DNA from: 2-01-FULL-49-22 sp036507655
GTDB taxonomy: Bacteria > Patescibacteriota > Saccharimonadia > Saccharimonadales > UBA10212
Direction of reading: 5' to 3'
DNA: 9,966 bases
NCBI GenBank assembly: GCA_036507655.1
Contig: DATCIS010000021.1
Span: forward strand, 1 to 9,966
In this document: in pieces, positions 1 to 5,666 of the stretch
How positions within the stretch are numbered: position 1 is the first letter of the stretch
Layout: each line of letters opens with the position of its first letter
The notes under the pieces: generated by a model
The model's input: only the letters and a program-made list of their open reading frames with translations
Told to the model about the DNA's origin: nothing
Databases searched by the model: none
Position numbers and translations under genes: made by a program

Positions 1-1674
1 TCGATTGAAATCCCTCAGCCCGATGAGCGGGACTGGCGTTACCGGACATTTGAAATCCTGCCCGGCGTACTGACTTGGGTCATCCTTTCCTTACCGGTGG
101 TTTTAAGCATTGTAAATCCCGTTTTAGCCGCCTATTTCATCTTGGGCTATCTGTTATTGTGGTTTGCCCGGGCAGTGGGGTTAAATGTCCGCTCGCTACA
201 AGGTTGGCGTAACTTAAGTCAACACAAAAAACTGCCATGGAAAGAACTAAATGCCGATTTGGAAGCCTTGGAACCTCGAACTCACGGGGTACCCAAATGG
301 CATGCCCGCAACTTAGAGCGAGTTAGCCGCTACATTCCGGAGCAGGTGCGTATTAAACCAAGCGAGGTTTATCACGCGGTTATCATCGCCTTTTATAACG
401 AATCAAAAGACGTCGTCGAGCCGACGGTTCAATCCGTTATTAATAGCGAATATGACATGAAAAAAGTCATATTAATCTTGGCTTACGAAGAACGTGGCGG
501 CCCCGGGGCTGATAAGATAGCCAAAGAGTTGATTAAAGAATATGGCCATCATTTCTACCAGGCTGAGGCTGTTCAACACCCTCAAGATATAAAGGGTGAG
601 GTGATAGGCAAGGGTGGCAATATCACCTTTGCTGCTCGTCGTCTCAAGAAAGCAGTAGAGGAAAAAGGCCTAAAACCGGAACATATTCTGGTCACTACAC
701 TCGACTCGGATAACCGCCCTGATAAAAGGTACTTTGGCGCACTGACTTATACCTACTGCTCGACCGAGGAGCCCAAAAACGCTTCTTACCAACCAATAGC
801 CATGTTCACTAATAACATCTGGGACGCGCCGGCCCTGATGCGCGTGGTAGCCGCCGGTAACTCATTTTGGAATGTCGTTCTATCTTTACGACCACATCTG
901 TTACGCAACTTCTCAGCTCATGCCCAACCGATGTCAGCCCTGCTTGGTACTGATTTCTGGAGCGTGCGTACCATCGTCGAGGACGGCCATCAGTATTGGC
1001 GGACATTTTTCCGTTACGACGGTAATCATGAGGTTTACCCAATCTACTTACCCATTTATCAGGACGCTGTTTTAACAGAGAGCTATAGGCGTACGCTCAA
1101 AATGCAGTTCAAACAGGTTCAGCGTTGGTCGTATGGTTGTTCGGACATTGCTTACGTTTTTTATAATGGCTTTTTAAAGCCGAACCACGTCCCTCGTTTC
1201 AAGATGATTGCCAGATTCCTTAGACTGCTAGAAGGACATGTCAGCTGGTCCACGGCCCCTCTGATACTACTTTTGGCGGCTTTGGTACCTTTTTTAATAA
1301 ACCCCCAGAGCTATTTAACGAACCAGTTACCTCAGATTGCCCGCTGGGTCCAGACGGTCGCCACAACCGGTATTCTAATCAGCCTCTATCTGGGCCTTCG
1401 AAGCCTGCCGCCCAAACCTGAACGCTACAAGCGCCACCGAACAATCTGGATGATGTTACAGTGGGTTCTGCTCCCAGTTACCACTATCATTTATGGTGCC
1501 TTCGCGGCCATCAATTCGCAGACCCGGCTAATGTTTGGCTGGTATTTGGGCTGGACTGTGACAGAGAAAGCGGTTAAAAAAGATGTGCTTACTGCAAAGA
1601 GGGGTGTTCTGCGGCGTATCGCAGGTAGGCTCTTCGGTCTAATCTCTTTAAGACGCTGGCGGCAACGTGGCTAA
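1..1674 (+). CDS. Membrane glycosyltransferase, GT2 family (5' partial)
   Basis: The frame is open from base 1, so the true start lies upstream; the GTG at 97 is only an internal codon inside a membrane segment. The protein has hydrophobic N-terminal helices (about bases 58-180), then a cytoplasmic GT-A domain. There I see an IIAFYNES nucleotide-sugar entry strand, a TLDSDNRPD stretch carrying the DxD metal-binding motif (about base 697-725), an LGTDFWSV acceptor region, and QVQRW, which fits the QxxRW motif of processive GT2 enzymes such as cellulose and hyaluronan synthases. Two or three further membrane helices follow (about 1240-1530). It probably transfers sugar from a nucleotide donor to a cell-surface polymer or lipid at the inner membrane. 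Donor and product cannot be read from sequence. Its last 86 bases overlap the 3' end of the convergent regulator gene. Confidence 0.85.
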   Translation, partial: SIEIPQPDERDWRYRTFEILPGVLTWVILSLPVVLSIVNPVLAAYFILGYLLLWFARAVGLNVRSLQGWRNLSQHKKLPWKELNADLEALEPRTHGVPKWHARNLERVSRYIPEQVRIKPSEVYHAVIIAFYNESKDVVEPTVQSVINSEYDMKKVILILAYEERGGPGADKIAKELIKEYGHHFYQAEAVQHPQDIKGEVIGKGGNITFAARRLKKAVEEKGLKPEHILVTTLDSDNRPDKRYFGALTYTYCSTEEPKNASYQPIAMFTNNIWDAPALMRVVAAGNSFWNVVLSLRPHLLRNFSAHAQPMSALLGTDFWSVRTIVEDGHQYWRTFFRYDGNHEVYPIYLPIYQDAVLTESYRRTLKMQFKQVQRWSYGCSDIAYVFYNGFLKPNHVPRFKMIARFLRLLEGHVSWSTAPLILLLAALVPFLINPQSYLTNQLPQIARWVQTVATTGILISLYLGLRSLPPKPERYKRHRTIWMMLQWVLLPVTTIIYGAFAAINSQTRLMFGWYLGWTVTEKAVKKDVLTAKRGVLRRIAGRLFGLISLRRWRQRG

Positions 1675-1996
1675 TCTGTTCTGGGCGAAACAGCGGTTTA
1701 TCAGGTAATTTAAGCAACTCTTTGATTACTGTATTGGTGACTTCCCGAGCGGCTATGTAGCAGTCTTTGCGGTCCTGCAGTGCCAGTAACACCTCTGTAT
1801 AAAGCTTATCGGGTAAAAATGGCTCGCTACGGCTCCTAGAATCGACGATTAAGGTGGTAGGCAGGTCTACAACCTCTAAGGTGGTAAAAATGGCTTTACA
1901 GGCCTTACATTGTCTACGGCGCCATACCTGGTTGCTGCGCCGTTGCCGCCGACTGTTTGTTACCTGAGTTTCCTTACCGCAATATGCACAAACCAT
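1589..1996 (-). CDS. nrdR: NrdR-type transcriptional repressor (zinc ribbon plus ATP-cone)
   Basis: The 135-residue product has the NrdR architecture. An N-terminal zinc ribbon has ligands C3, C6, C30 and C33, with the family signature RRRQC-KAC-FTTLE. It is followed by an ATP-cone domain from about residue 48 (SEPFLPDKL, then helices ending in RLDRRAYLRYAAEH, matching the family's ELDEVAYVRFASVY ending). NrdR binds ATP/dATP through the cone and represses ribonucleotide reductase genes through 16-bp NrdR boxes. At about 150 residues in the family, this one is slightly short. The first cysteine pair is C-A-Y-C rather than the usual C-P-x-C. The ATG sits inside a palindrome that matches the NrdR-box core, suggesting autoregulation, and no Shine-Dalgarno site precedes it. 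No ribonucleotide reductase gene is in the window. Confidence 0.88.
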   Translation of the reverse strand: MVCAYCGKETQVTNSRRQRRSNQVWRRRQCKACKAIFTTLEVVDLPTTLIVDSRSRSEPFLPDKLYTEVLLALQDRKDCYIAAREVTNTVIKELLKLPDKPLFRPEQISHVAASVLKRLDRRAYLRYAAEHPSLQ

Positions 1997-2013
1997 GTCA
2001 ATATATTGACATG
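1994..2013. promoter_or_regulatory. NrdR-box-like operator overlapping the nrdR start codon
   Basis: This is a perfect 20-bp palindrome. Its inner 16 bases (1996-2011) carry the core CAATATATTG, which fits the conserved CWATATATWG centre of NrdR boxes; the outer three bases on each side differ from the usual ACA/TGT. The minus-strand ATG of nrdR is the last triplet of the palindrome. On the minus strand a TG-n-CAATAT extended -10-like string ends six bases before that ATG, so bound NrdR would block polymerase and possibly the start codon. Confidence 0.7.
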
Positions 2014-2039
2014 ACGCTATTCAAAAAGCTAGTGGAAAA

Positions 2040-2058
2040 CCCAGCACCTAGTGTGGAT
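2040..2058 (+). repeat. Left arm of 19-bp inverted repeat flanking the GIY-YIG gene
   Basis: The sequence CCCAGCACCTAGTGTGGAT is the reverse complement of 2323-2341 with one mismatch (18 of 19). It lies just upstream of the GIY-YIG promoter-like box. Similarity stops abruptly at the outer edge, as expected for an element boundary. Confidence 0.75.
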
Positions 2059-2062
2059 AGTG

Positions 2063-2068
2063 TAAAAT
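2063..2068 (+). promoter_or_regulatory. Putative -10 box of a leaderless GIY-YIG transcript
   Basis: TAAAAT lies seven bases before the ATG at 2076, so the predicted transcription start falls on or next to the start codon. No Shine-Dalgarno sequence is present and no convincing -35 box is seen at the normal distance. Confidence 0.4.
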
Positions 2069-2075
2069 CTTTCCC

Positions 2076-2333
2076 ATGTACTATCTGTACCTTCTTTACA
2101 GCAAAAAGCTCAAAGAGTTTTACATCGGTACCACCCCAGATTTAAGACGTAGATTTTACACTCATAACGCTGGTAAAAATATTGCTACCAAAAATGGTGC
2201 ACCGTGGAGATTGGTGTATTATGAAGCCTATCCAACCAAAGAAAACGCTCTCAACAGAGAGTACAAACTTAAAAGATATGGGCAGGCTCTTAGACAGTTG
2301 AAGGCTCGGATTACTTTGGTTGATCCACGCTAG
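2076..2333 (+). CDS. GIY-YIG nuclease-like protein (YhbQ/UPF0213 type)
   Basis: The 85-residue protein is a single stand-alone GIY-YIG domain. The first strand is YYLYLLYS, the second motif is EFYIGTT (in place of the canonical YIG), followed by PDLRRRFYTHN with the catalytic-type arginine. A later NREYKLKR segment carries the candidate metal-binding glutamate at E62. Small single-domain members of this family are common in bacteria and their targets are mostly unknown; DNA nicking or structure-specific cleavage is a family-based inference. The last three codons and stop lie inside the right arm of the flanking inverted repeat, so gene and repeat seem to be one unit. It lies divergent to nrdR, with 79 bases between the two start codons. 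Confidence 0.82.
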   Translation: MYYLYLLYSKKLKEFYIGTTPDLRRRFYTHNAGKNIATKNGAPWRLVYYEAYPTKENALNREYKLKRYGQALRQLKARITLVDPR

Positions 2334-2341
2334 GTGCTGGG
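2323..2341 (-). repeat. Right arm of 19-bp inverted repeat flanking the GIY-YIG gene
   Basis: This is the inverted copy of 2040-2058 with a single base difference. It includes the codons for the C-terminal Asp-Pro-Arg and the TAG stop of the GIY-YIG gene. Confidence 0.75.
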
Positions 2342-2364
2342 AAAAATTCTCAATAGCGGGGAAA

Positions 2365-2396
2365 ATGAAAAAAGCCCGGCTCTTTGAACCGGGCTT
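2365..2396 (-). terminator. Rho-independent terminator reading on the minus strand
   Basis: An 8-bp GC-rich stem (AAGCCCGG with CCGGGCTT, 2372-2379 and 2389-2396) encloses a 9-base loop. Read on the minus strand it is followed by a run of T residues; on the plus strand there is no T run. It therefore serves a minus-strand transcript coming from above 2396, which fits the broken reading frame at 2414-2632. Confidence 0.7.
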
Positions 2397-2413
2397 AAGC
2401 ATCTTTCTATCTG

Positions 2414-2632
2414 TTAGCTTGCACTCACCGAGCTGATTTGGCGGATTCGGCGGATGCGGTTTCTTCGTGGTTTGATGTTGATTATTTCTTCGTAAAACAG
2501 CTTGAAGTTCTCAAGCGCGGGAATACCAATTTTTTTGGCACTCACAAACACCTCACGATTAACCCGAATACCTTAACACCCAAGCGGTTTCGTGTCAATC
2601 AGCTCTACCCCTGTAATTCTTATGCTTTCCAT
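2414..2632 (-). pseudogene. Small reading frame interrupted by one in-frame stop
   Basis: Translating the minus strand from the ATG at 2632 gives MESIRITGVELIDTKPLGC, then TAA (2573-2575). The same frame then continues without a break as GIRVNREVFVSAKKIGIPAL and on to a basic tail, ending at TAA 2414-2416: 73 codons with one internal stop. The composition on both sides looks protein-like, and a minus-strand terminator follows 18 bases downstream, so this looks like a recently broken small gene. I do not recognise the family. Alternatives are a shorter functional gene restarting at one of the GTG codons after the stop, or a short 19-residue peptide. The whole 2400-2668 gap between GIY-YIG and tgt holds nothing else that I can support. 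Confidence 0.4.
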
Positions 2633-2653
2633 ACCATTTTGCTGGTTTGTCTC

Positions 2654-2662
2654 TGTTAGAAT
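2654..2662 (+). promoter_or_regulatory. Extended -10 promoter of tgt
   Basis: TG-T-TAGAAT is a good extended -10 element, and only six bases separate it from the tgt ATG, so the mRNA is predicted to start at the start codon. There is no Shine-Dalgarno site. Confidence 0.5.
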
Positions 2663-2668
2663 AATGAT

Positions 2669-3718
2669 ATGCCAAAGACCTACAAACGGCGTTTTTTTCT
2701 CAACACTCGCCGCGGTAAAGTGTTAACGCCTTTTTTCATGCCCGTGGCCACCAGGGGAGCCGTTAAGGGCTTGAACCCGGCTCAAGTAAAAACCGCTGGC
2801 AGCCAAGTTTTGCTGGCAAACACCTACCATCTGCATATCCAACCGGGTGAAAAAGTAATTAAAAAGCTTGGCGGGTTACATAATTTTAGCCGCTGGGAAG
2901 GTCCAATTCTAACAGATTCAGGCGGTTTTCAGGTGTTTTCGCTGGCCAAGATCCGCAAAATAACAGATGACGGGGTTTATTTTAAGAACCTGGCCAGCGG
3001 TAAAGAAATTTTAATCACCCCTGAAAAATCAATGCAGATACAGTTTGACTTGGGCTCAGATATCATCATGGCCTTCGATGATCTAACGGGTTTGTCTTTA
3101 ACAGAGAGGAAGCGGACTGAGGAGGCGGTTGAACGGACCCATCGCTGGCTAGTGCGCTGCATAAAGGAGTTCAAGCGGCTTACCAAAGATATTAAACAAT
3201 CTGAAAGGCCACTGCTTTTTGGCATACTACAGGGAGGACTAGATAAAAAGCTACGTCGCAAAAGCTTGGAATTCGTCCAATCGCAAGAGGTAGACGGGGT
3301 GGCCATTGGCGGACTGGCCGTCGGTGAAACTCGGAGAGATATGTACGATATGTTGGAATTCTTGGCGCCGATGTACGACCCAAAACGAGTCCGCTATCTG
3401 ATGGGAATCGGTGAGCCGAAGGATATGCGATTCTCTATTGAGCATGGGATCGATATGTTCGACTGCGTTCTGCCGACCCGTGGCGGCCGCCACGGGTCGG
3501 CCTGGATAACAGGGGACAAAAAGCTAAATCTAGAGAACTCTATTTTTGGCAAAGACCCCGGCCCAATAGATAAAAAGTGCGATTGCTACACCTGTAAAAC
3601 CGGCTACAGCCGGGCTCTTTTTCGCCATTTATTTAAAGTCGGCGACCCGCTGGCCGGCAGCCTGGCATCTATTCATAACCTCAGGTATTTGAGCCGTATC
3701 TGCGAGGACTATAGATAA
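2669..3718 (+). CDS. tgt: Queuine/preQ1 tRNA-ribosyltransferase (TGT)
   Basis: The enzyme exchanges guanine-34 of tRNAs with GUN anticodons for preQ1, on the way to queuosine. The product is 349 residues (family about 370-385, so slightly short at the ends). Visible landmarks are LTDSGGFQVFSL with the acid/base D83, FDD at 136-138, GGLAVGE in the substrate-recognition loop (214-220), LMGIGEP, and FDCVLPTR with the nucleophile D265. The zinc site is C304, C306, C309 and H336. The segment after PTR reads GGRHG, where many bacterial enzymes have NARNG or similar. No queuosine biosynthesis genes are in the window, so the base may be salvaged. The ATG directly follows an extended -10 box. Transcription converges on tRNA-Val, with seven bases between them. 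Confidence 0.95.
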   Translation: MPKTYKRRFFLNTRRGKVLTPFFMPVATRGAVKGLNPAQVKTAGSQVLLANTYHLHIQPGEKVIKKLGGLHNFSRWEGPILTDSGGFQVFSLAKIRKITDDGVYFKNLASGKEILITPEKSMQIQFDLGSDIIMAFDDLTGLSLTERKRTEEAVERTHRWLVRCIKEFKRLTKDIKQSERPLLFGILQGGLDKKLRRKSLEFVQSQEVDGVAIGGLAVGETRRDMYDMLEFLAPMYDPKRVRYLMGIGEPKDMRFSIEHGIDMFDCVLPTRGGRHGSAWITGDKKLNLENSIFGKDPGPIDKKCDCYTCKTGYSRALFRHLFKVGDPLAGSLASIHNLRYLSRICEDYR

Positions 3719-3724
3719 AAAAAG

Positions 3725-3801
3725 TGGTGGGCACTGGGGGACTCGAACCCTCGACCTCATCCACGTCAAGGATGCGCTCTAGCCAGCTGAGCTAAGTGCC
3801 C
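3725..3801 (-). tRNA. tRNA-Val (anticodon GAC)
   Basis: Read on the minus strand, the acceptor strands GGGCACT and AGTGCCC pair perfectly. The D arm is AGCTCAGCTGGCTAGAGC, and the anticodon stem CATCC/GGATG encloses loop TTGACGT, giving anticodon GAC (Val codons GUC/GUU). The T loop is TTCGAGT. Discriminator A and the CCA end are encoded. A run of seven T follows the 3' end. A perfect TATAAT lies nine bases upstream of the 5' end. Confidence 0.95.
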
Positions 3802-3810
3802 GGCATCTCT

Positions 3811-3816
3811 ATTATA
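3811..3816 (-). promoter_or_regulatory. -10 box of tRNA-Val
   Basis: The minus strand reads TATAAT nine bases before the tRNA 5' end. The region just upstream (3819-3838) contains CTTATC/GATAAG arms around the palindrome TCACATGTGA, lying where the spacer and -35 should be. No good -35 hexamer is present, so the palindrome may be an operator; this is an inference. Confidence 0.55.
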
Positions 3817-3853
3817 ACCTTATCACATGTGAGATAAGCGGCTGGGGCAGGGC

Positions 3854-3882
3854 TTGGCAAATACTCATATATGATATAAAAT
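3854..3882 (+). promoter_or_regulatory. Promoter of the thrS leader or a small RNA
   Basis: TTGGCA (3854-3859), a 17-base spacer and TAAAAT (3877-3882) make the best-spaced sigma-70-like promoter in the window. The predicted start is near 3889, about 190 bases before the thrS start codon. Confidence 0.6.
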
Positions 3883-3888
3883 GATAAT

Positions 3889-4026
3889 ATTCGAGGGTGT
3901 GGATAAAGTAACAAAAAAGTACTAGCATTTTATGGCTAGCACATATATACTCGGGAGCAGGTAGGGTTTTGCCGATGTGTTATCGGCTCAAAAATTGAGC
4001 GGGTTTGCGAGGCCGCTCAATTTTTT
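3889..4026 (+). ncRNA. Structured thrS leader or independent small RNA
   Basis: The predicted 138-nt transcript contains CTAGC/GCTAG (around 3922-3940) enclosed by TCGAG/CTCGG pairing (3891-3895 with 3950-3954). Next come a GCCGAT/ATCGGC hairpin (3971-3987), a GCTCAA/TTGAGC hairpin (3986-4000), and a strong terminator (3992-4026). The last two hairpins share TTGAGC and exclude one another, a typical attenuator arrangement. I see no T-box consensus (no UGGN-containing antiterminator bulge), so a tRNA-sensing leader is not shown. As thrS has its own -10 box downstream, this may also be a free-standing small RNA. Confidence 0.45.
3992..4026 (+). terminator. Rho-independent terminator upstream of thrS
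   Basis: AAATTGAGCGG (3992-4002) pairs perfectly with CCGCTCAATTT (4013-4023) across a 10-base loop, and the T run extends to 4026. It lies 52 bases before the thrS ATG and would stop transcripts from the promoter at 3854-3882. Confidence 0.8.
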
Positions 4027-4057
4027 ATTCCGGCAGGTCGCAAAATAAGAAAATCGC

Positions 4058-4066
4058 TGTTATGAT
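4058..4066 (+). promoter_or_regulatory. Extended -10 promoter of the thrS operon
   Basis: TG-T-TATGAT lies eleven bases before the thrS ATG, downstream of the terminator, predicting a leader of only about four bases. An in-frame TGA at 4063-4065 excludes a longer N-terminus for ThrRS. Confidence 0.5.
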
Positions 4067-4077
4067 GGAAAATAACC

Positions 4078-5313
4078 ATGGATGAACCCCAAAAATTAAC
4101 GGAAAACGACCACCGTAGACTCGGCCATGAGTTGGATTTATATGTTACTAGTGATTTGGTGGGTTCCGGCTTACCGATGCTCACCCCTAGAGGCACTATT
4201 TTAAAAGAAGAGCTGGCGGCGTATTCTAATGAACTGCGTGAAAAAAAGGGTTTTAAGAAAGTTTGGTCACCTCATCTGACCAAGACTGACCTCTATAAAA
4301 CCAGCGGCCACTGGGATAAGTTCGGCGCTGAGCTATTCTTAGTCAAAAGCCAGGAAACATCTGATGAATTGGTCCTAAAGCCCATGAACTGCCCACACCA
4401 TGTACAGATATACACGAGCCGGCCACGCAGTTACCGCGAACTACCTCTTAAATACCTCGAGACAGCCACTGTTTACAGGGACGAAAAGAGCGGCGAGCTA
4501 CAGGGGCTAACACGGGTTCGCTCCATAAATATGGACGATAGCCACGTTTTTTGCCGGGAAGAACAGATAGAACAGGTGGTAAAAGAGCTGATTGAGGCGG
4601 CTCAGGAGATGTATAAGACAATCAAAATGGATCTTAAGTTCCGTTTGTCCTTCAGAGATGATAGCGATGTCTATTTGGGCTCTAAAGAGCTATGGGATAA
4701 AGCCCAAACAATTATGGAGCGGATGGCTAAGGAAGAAAACCTCGATTATCACGTCGAGGCTGGCGACGCGGCCTTTTACGGGCCAAAGATTGACTTTATG
4801 GCGTCTGATGTACTCGGTCGCACGTGGCAGGTAGCCACCGTGCAGCTGGACTTTATGATGCCCGAGCGATTCGGTCTAAGCTACGTCGACGAACACGGCA
4901 ATGAGTCACGGCCGGCTATGATTCATTGCGCTTTGCTCGGTTCGATTGAGCGCTTTCTGGCCGTCTATATTGAGCATACAAGCGGTAAATTTCCGCTTTG
5001 GTTGGCTCCCGAACAGGTAAGAATTATCGCCCTGAAAGATGATGTTGACATCTTAAAAATGGCTCGAGATGTTGTGAAAAAGGCAAAAGAGACGAGCTTG
5101 CGAGCCGAACTGGATGATTCCAACGAAACGGTTGCCAAGAAAATCCTCCAGGCCGAGCAAATGAAACTGCCTTACACTATCGTAATCGGCGAAAAAGAAG
5201 TCCAATCCGGCCGTGTGACCCCCCGCCGCCGCGCCGATTTGCCGGAACTTGGCGAGCTAAGCGTAGACGAACTCCTCCAGAAGCTTTCCGAAAGCGCCGA
5301 AGCCCGCAAATAG
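4078..5313 (+). CDS. thrS: Threonyl-tRNA synthetase, minimal form without TGS and editing domains
   Basis: The class II enzyme charges tRNA-Thr. The product is 411 residues, against about 640 in the common form. It begins at the DHRRLGHELDLY segment that corresponds to the start of the catalytic core, so the N-terminal TGS and SAD editing domains are absent. An in-frame stop just upstream and a non-coding leader show this is not a misplaced start. Zinc ligands are C105 (in KPMNCPHH, with His where Gly is usual), H156 (MDDSHVFC) and H283 (MIHCALLGS). Motif 2 is VYRDEKSGELQGLTRVRS and motif 3 is GSIERF (288-293). The anticodon-binding domain spans about 312-405. Without the N2 domain, Ser-tRNA-Thr proofreading would need a separate protein or be lacking. 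It is first gene of a three-gene operon. Confidence 0.93.
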   Translation: MDEPQKLTENDHRRLGHELDLYVTSDLVGSGLPMLTPRGTILKEELAAYSNELREKKGFKKVWSPHLTKTDLYKTSGHWDKFGAELFLVKSQETSDELVLKPMNCPHHVQIYTSRPRSYRELPLKYLETATVYRDEKSGELQGLTRVRSINMDDSHVFCREEQIEQVVKELIEAAQEMYKTIKMDLKFRLSFRDDSDVYLGSKELWDKAQTIMERMAKEENLDYHVEAGDAAFYGPKIDFMASDVLGRTWQVATVQLDFMMPERFGLSYVDEHGNESRPAMIHCALLGSIERFLAVYIEHTSGKFPLWLAPEQVRIIALKDDVDILKMARDVVKKAKETSLRAELDDSNETVAKKILQAEQMKLPYTIVIGEKEVQSGRVTPRRRADLPELGELSVDELLQKLSESAEARK

Positions 5314-5318
5314 TCTGT

Positions 5319-5666
5319 ATGAAACGGGTTGATAGCCAGTTTCGGGATAGGGTTTATCAGATAGTTGGGCAGATTCCAAGAGGTAGGGTTATGACTTACG
5401 GCCAGGTAGCGGCGGCTGCCGGCGCTAGTTGGGCGGCATGGGAAGTCGGTCAAATTGCGCACTACGGTCCAACAGATCTACCATGGCAGAGAGTGATTAA
5501 CAGAAACGGTGGATTGGCACGGGGCTACACAACAGGGGGTTTTGAGGCCCACAAGCGCGATTTGGAGGCCGAAGGCGTGCGTATTGACGATGACTTCCGA
5601 GTCATGGATTTTAAGGAGTTATTGTGGCAACCGCCGCACCAAGACCAGAACTCATTGCCATTGTAG
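5319..5666 (+). CDS. Alkyltransferase-like protein (ATL, MGMT family without active cysteine)
   Basis: The 115-residue protein is the C-terminal DNA-binding domain of O6-methylguanine methyltransferases, with RGRVMTYGQVA (21-31) as the helix-turn-helix start. The catalytic PCHR motif reads PWQR (55-58), so the acceptor cysteine is Trp56, the hallmark of ATL proteins such as fission yeast Atl1. These bind O6-alkylguanine and channel it to nucleotide excision repair rather than removing the alkyl group. The position of the MGMT arginine finger (usually RxVG) reads W41-E-V-G. The start is five bases after the thrS stop. The final 43 bases overlap miaA, so the genes are probably translated together. 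The C-terminal tail (PPHQDQNSLPL) is likely just a product of that overlap. Confidence 0.88.
   Translation: MKRVDSQFRDRVYQIVGQIPRGRVMTYGQVAAAAGASWAAWEVGQIAHYGPTDLPWQRVINRNGGLARGYTTGGFEAHKRDLEAEGVRIDDDFRVMDFKELLWQPPHQDQNSLPL

Noticed and set aside
809..1042. Minus-strand frame inside the glycosyltransferase
   Set aside because: It lies fully opposite a strongly conserved GT2 domain and shows no family motif; a shadow of the real gene.
2573..2575. Stop-codon reassignment as explanation of the internal TAA
   Set aside because: All clear genes here end normally at TAA or TAG, and known reassignment in related phyla concerns TGA, not TAA. TGA stops also appear to be real here.
2438..2659. Plus-strand 73-codon frame between GIY-YIG and tgt
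   Set aside because: The plus-strand product is low in protein-like features and has no promoter; the minus-strand frame and its terminator explain the stretch better.
3889..4077. T-box riboswitch before thrS
   Set aside because: No T-box consensus, no specifier loop and no typical stem I; only competing hairpins are visible, so I call it an uncharacterised leader.
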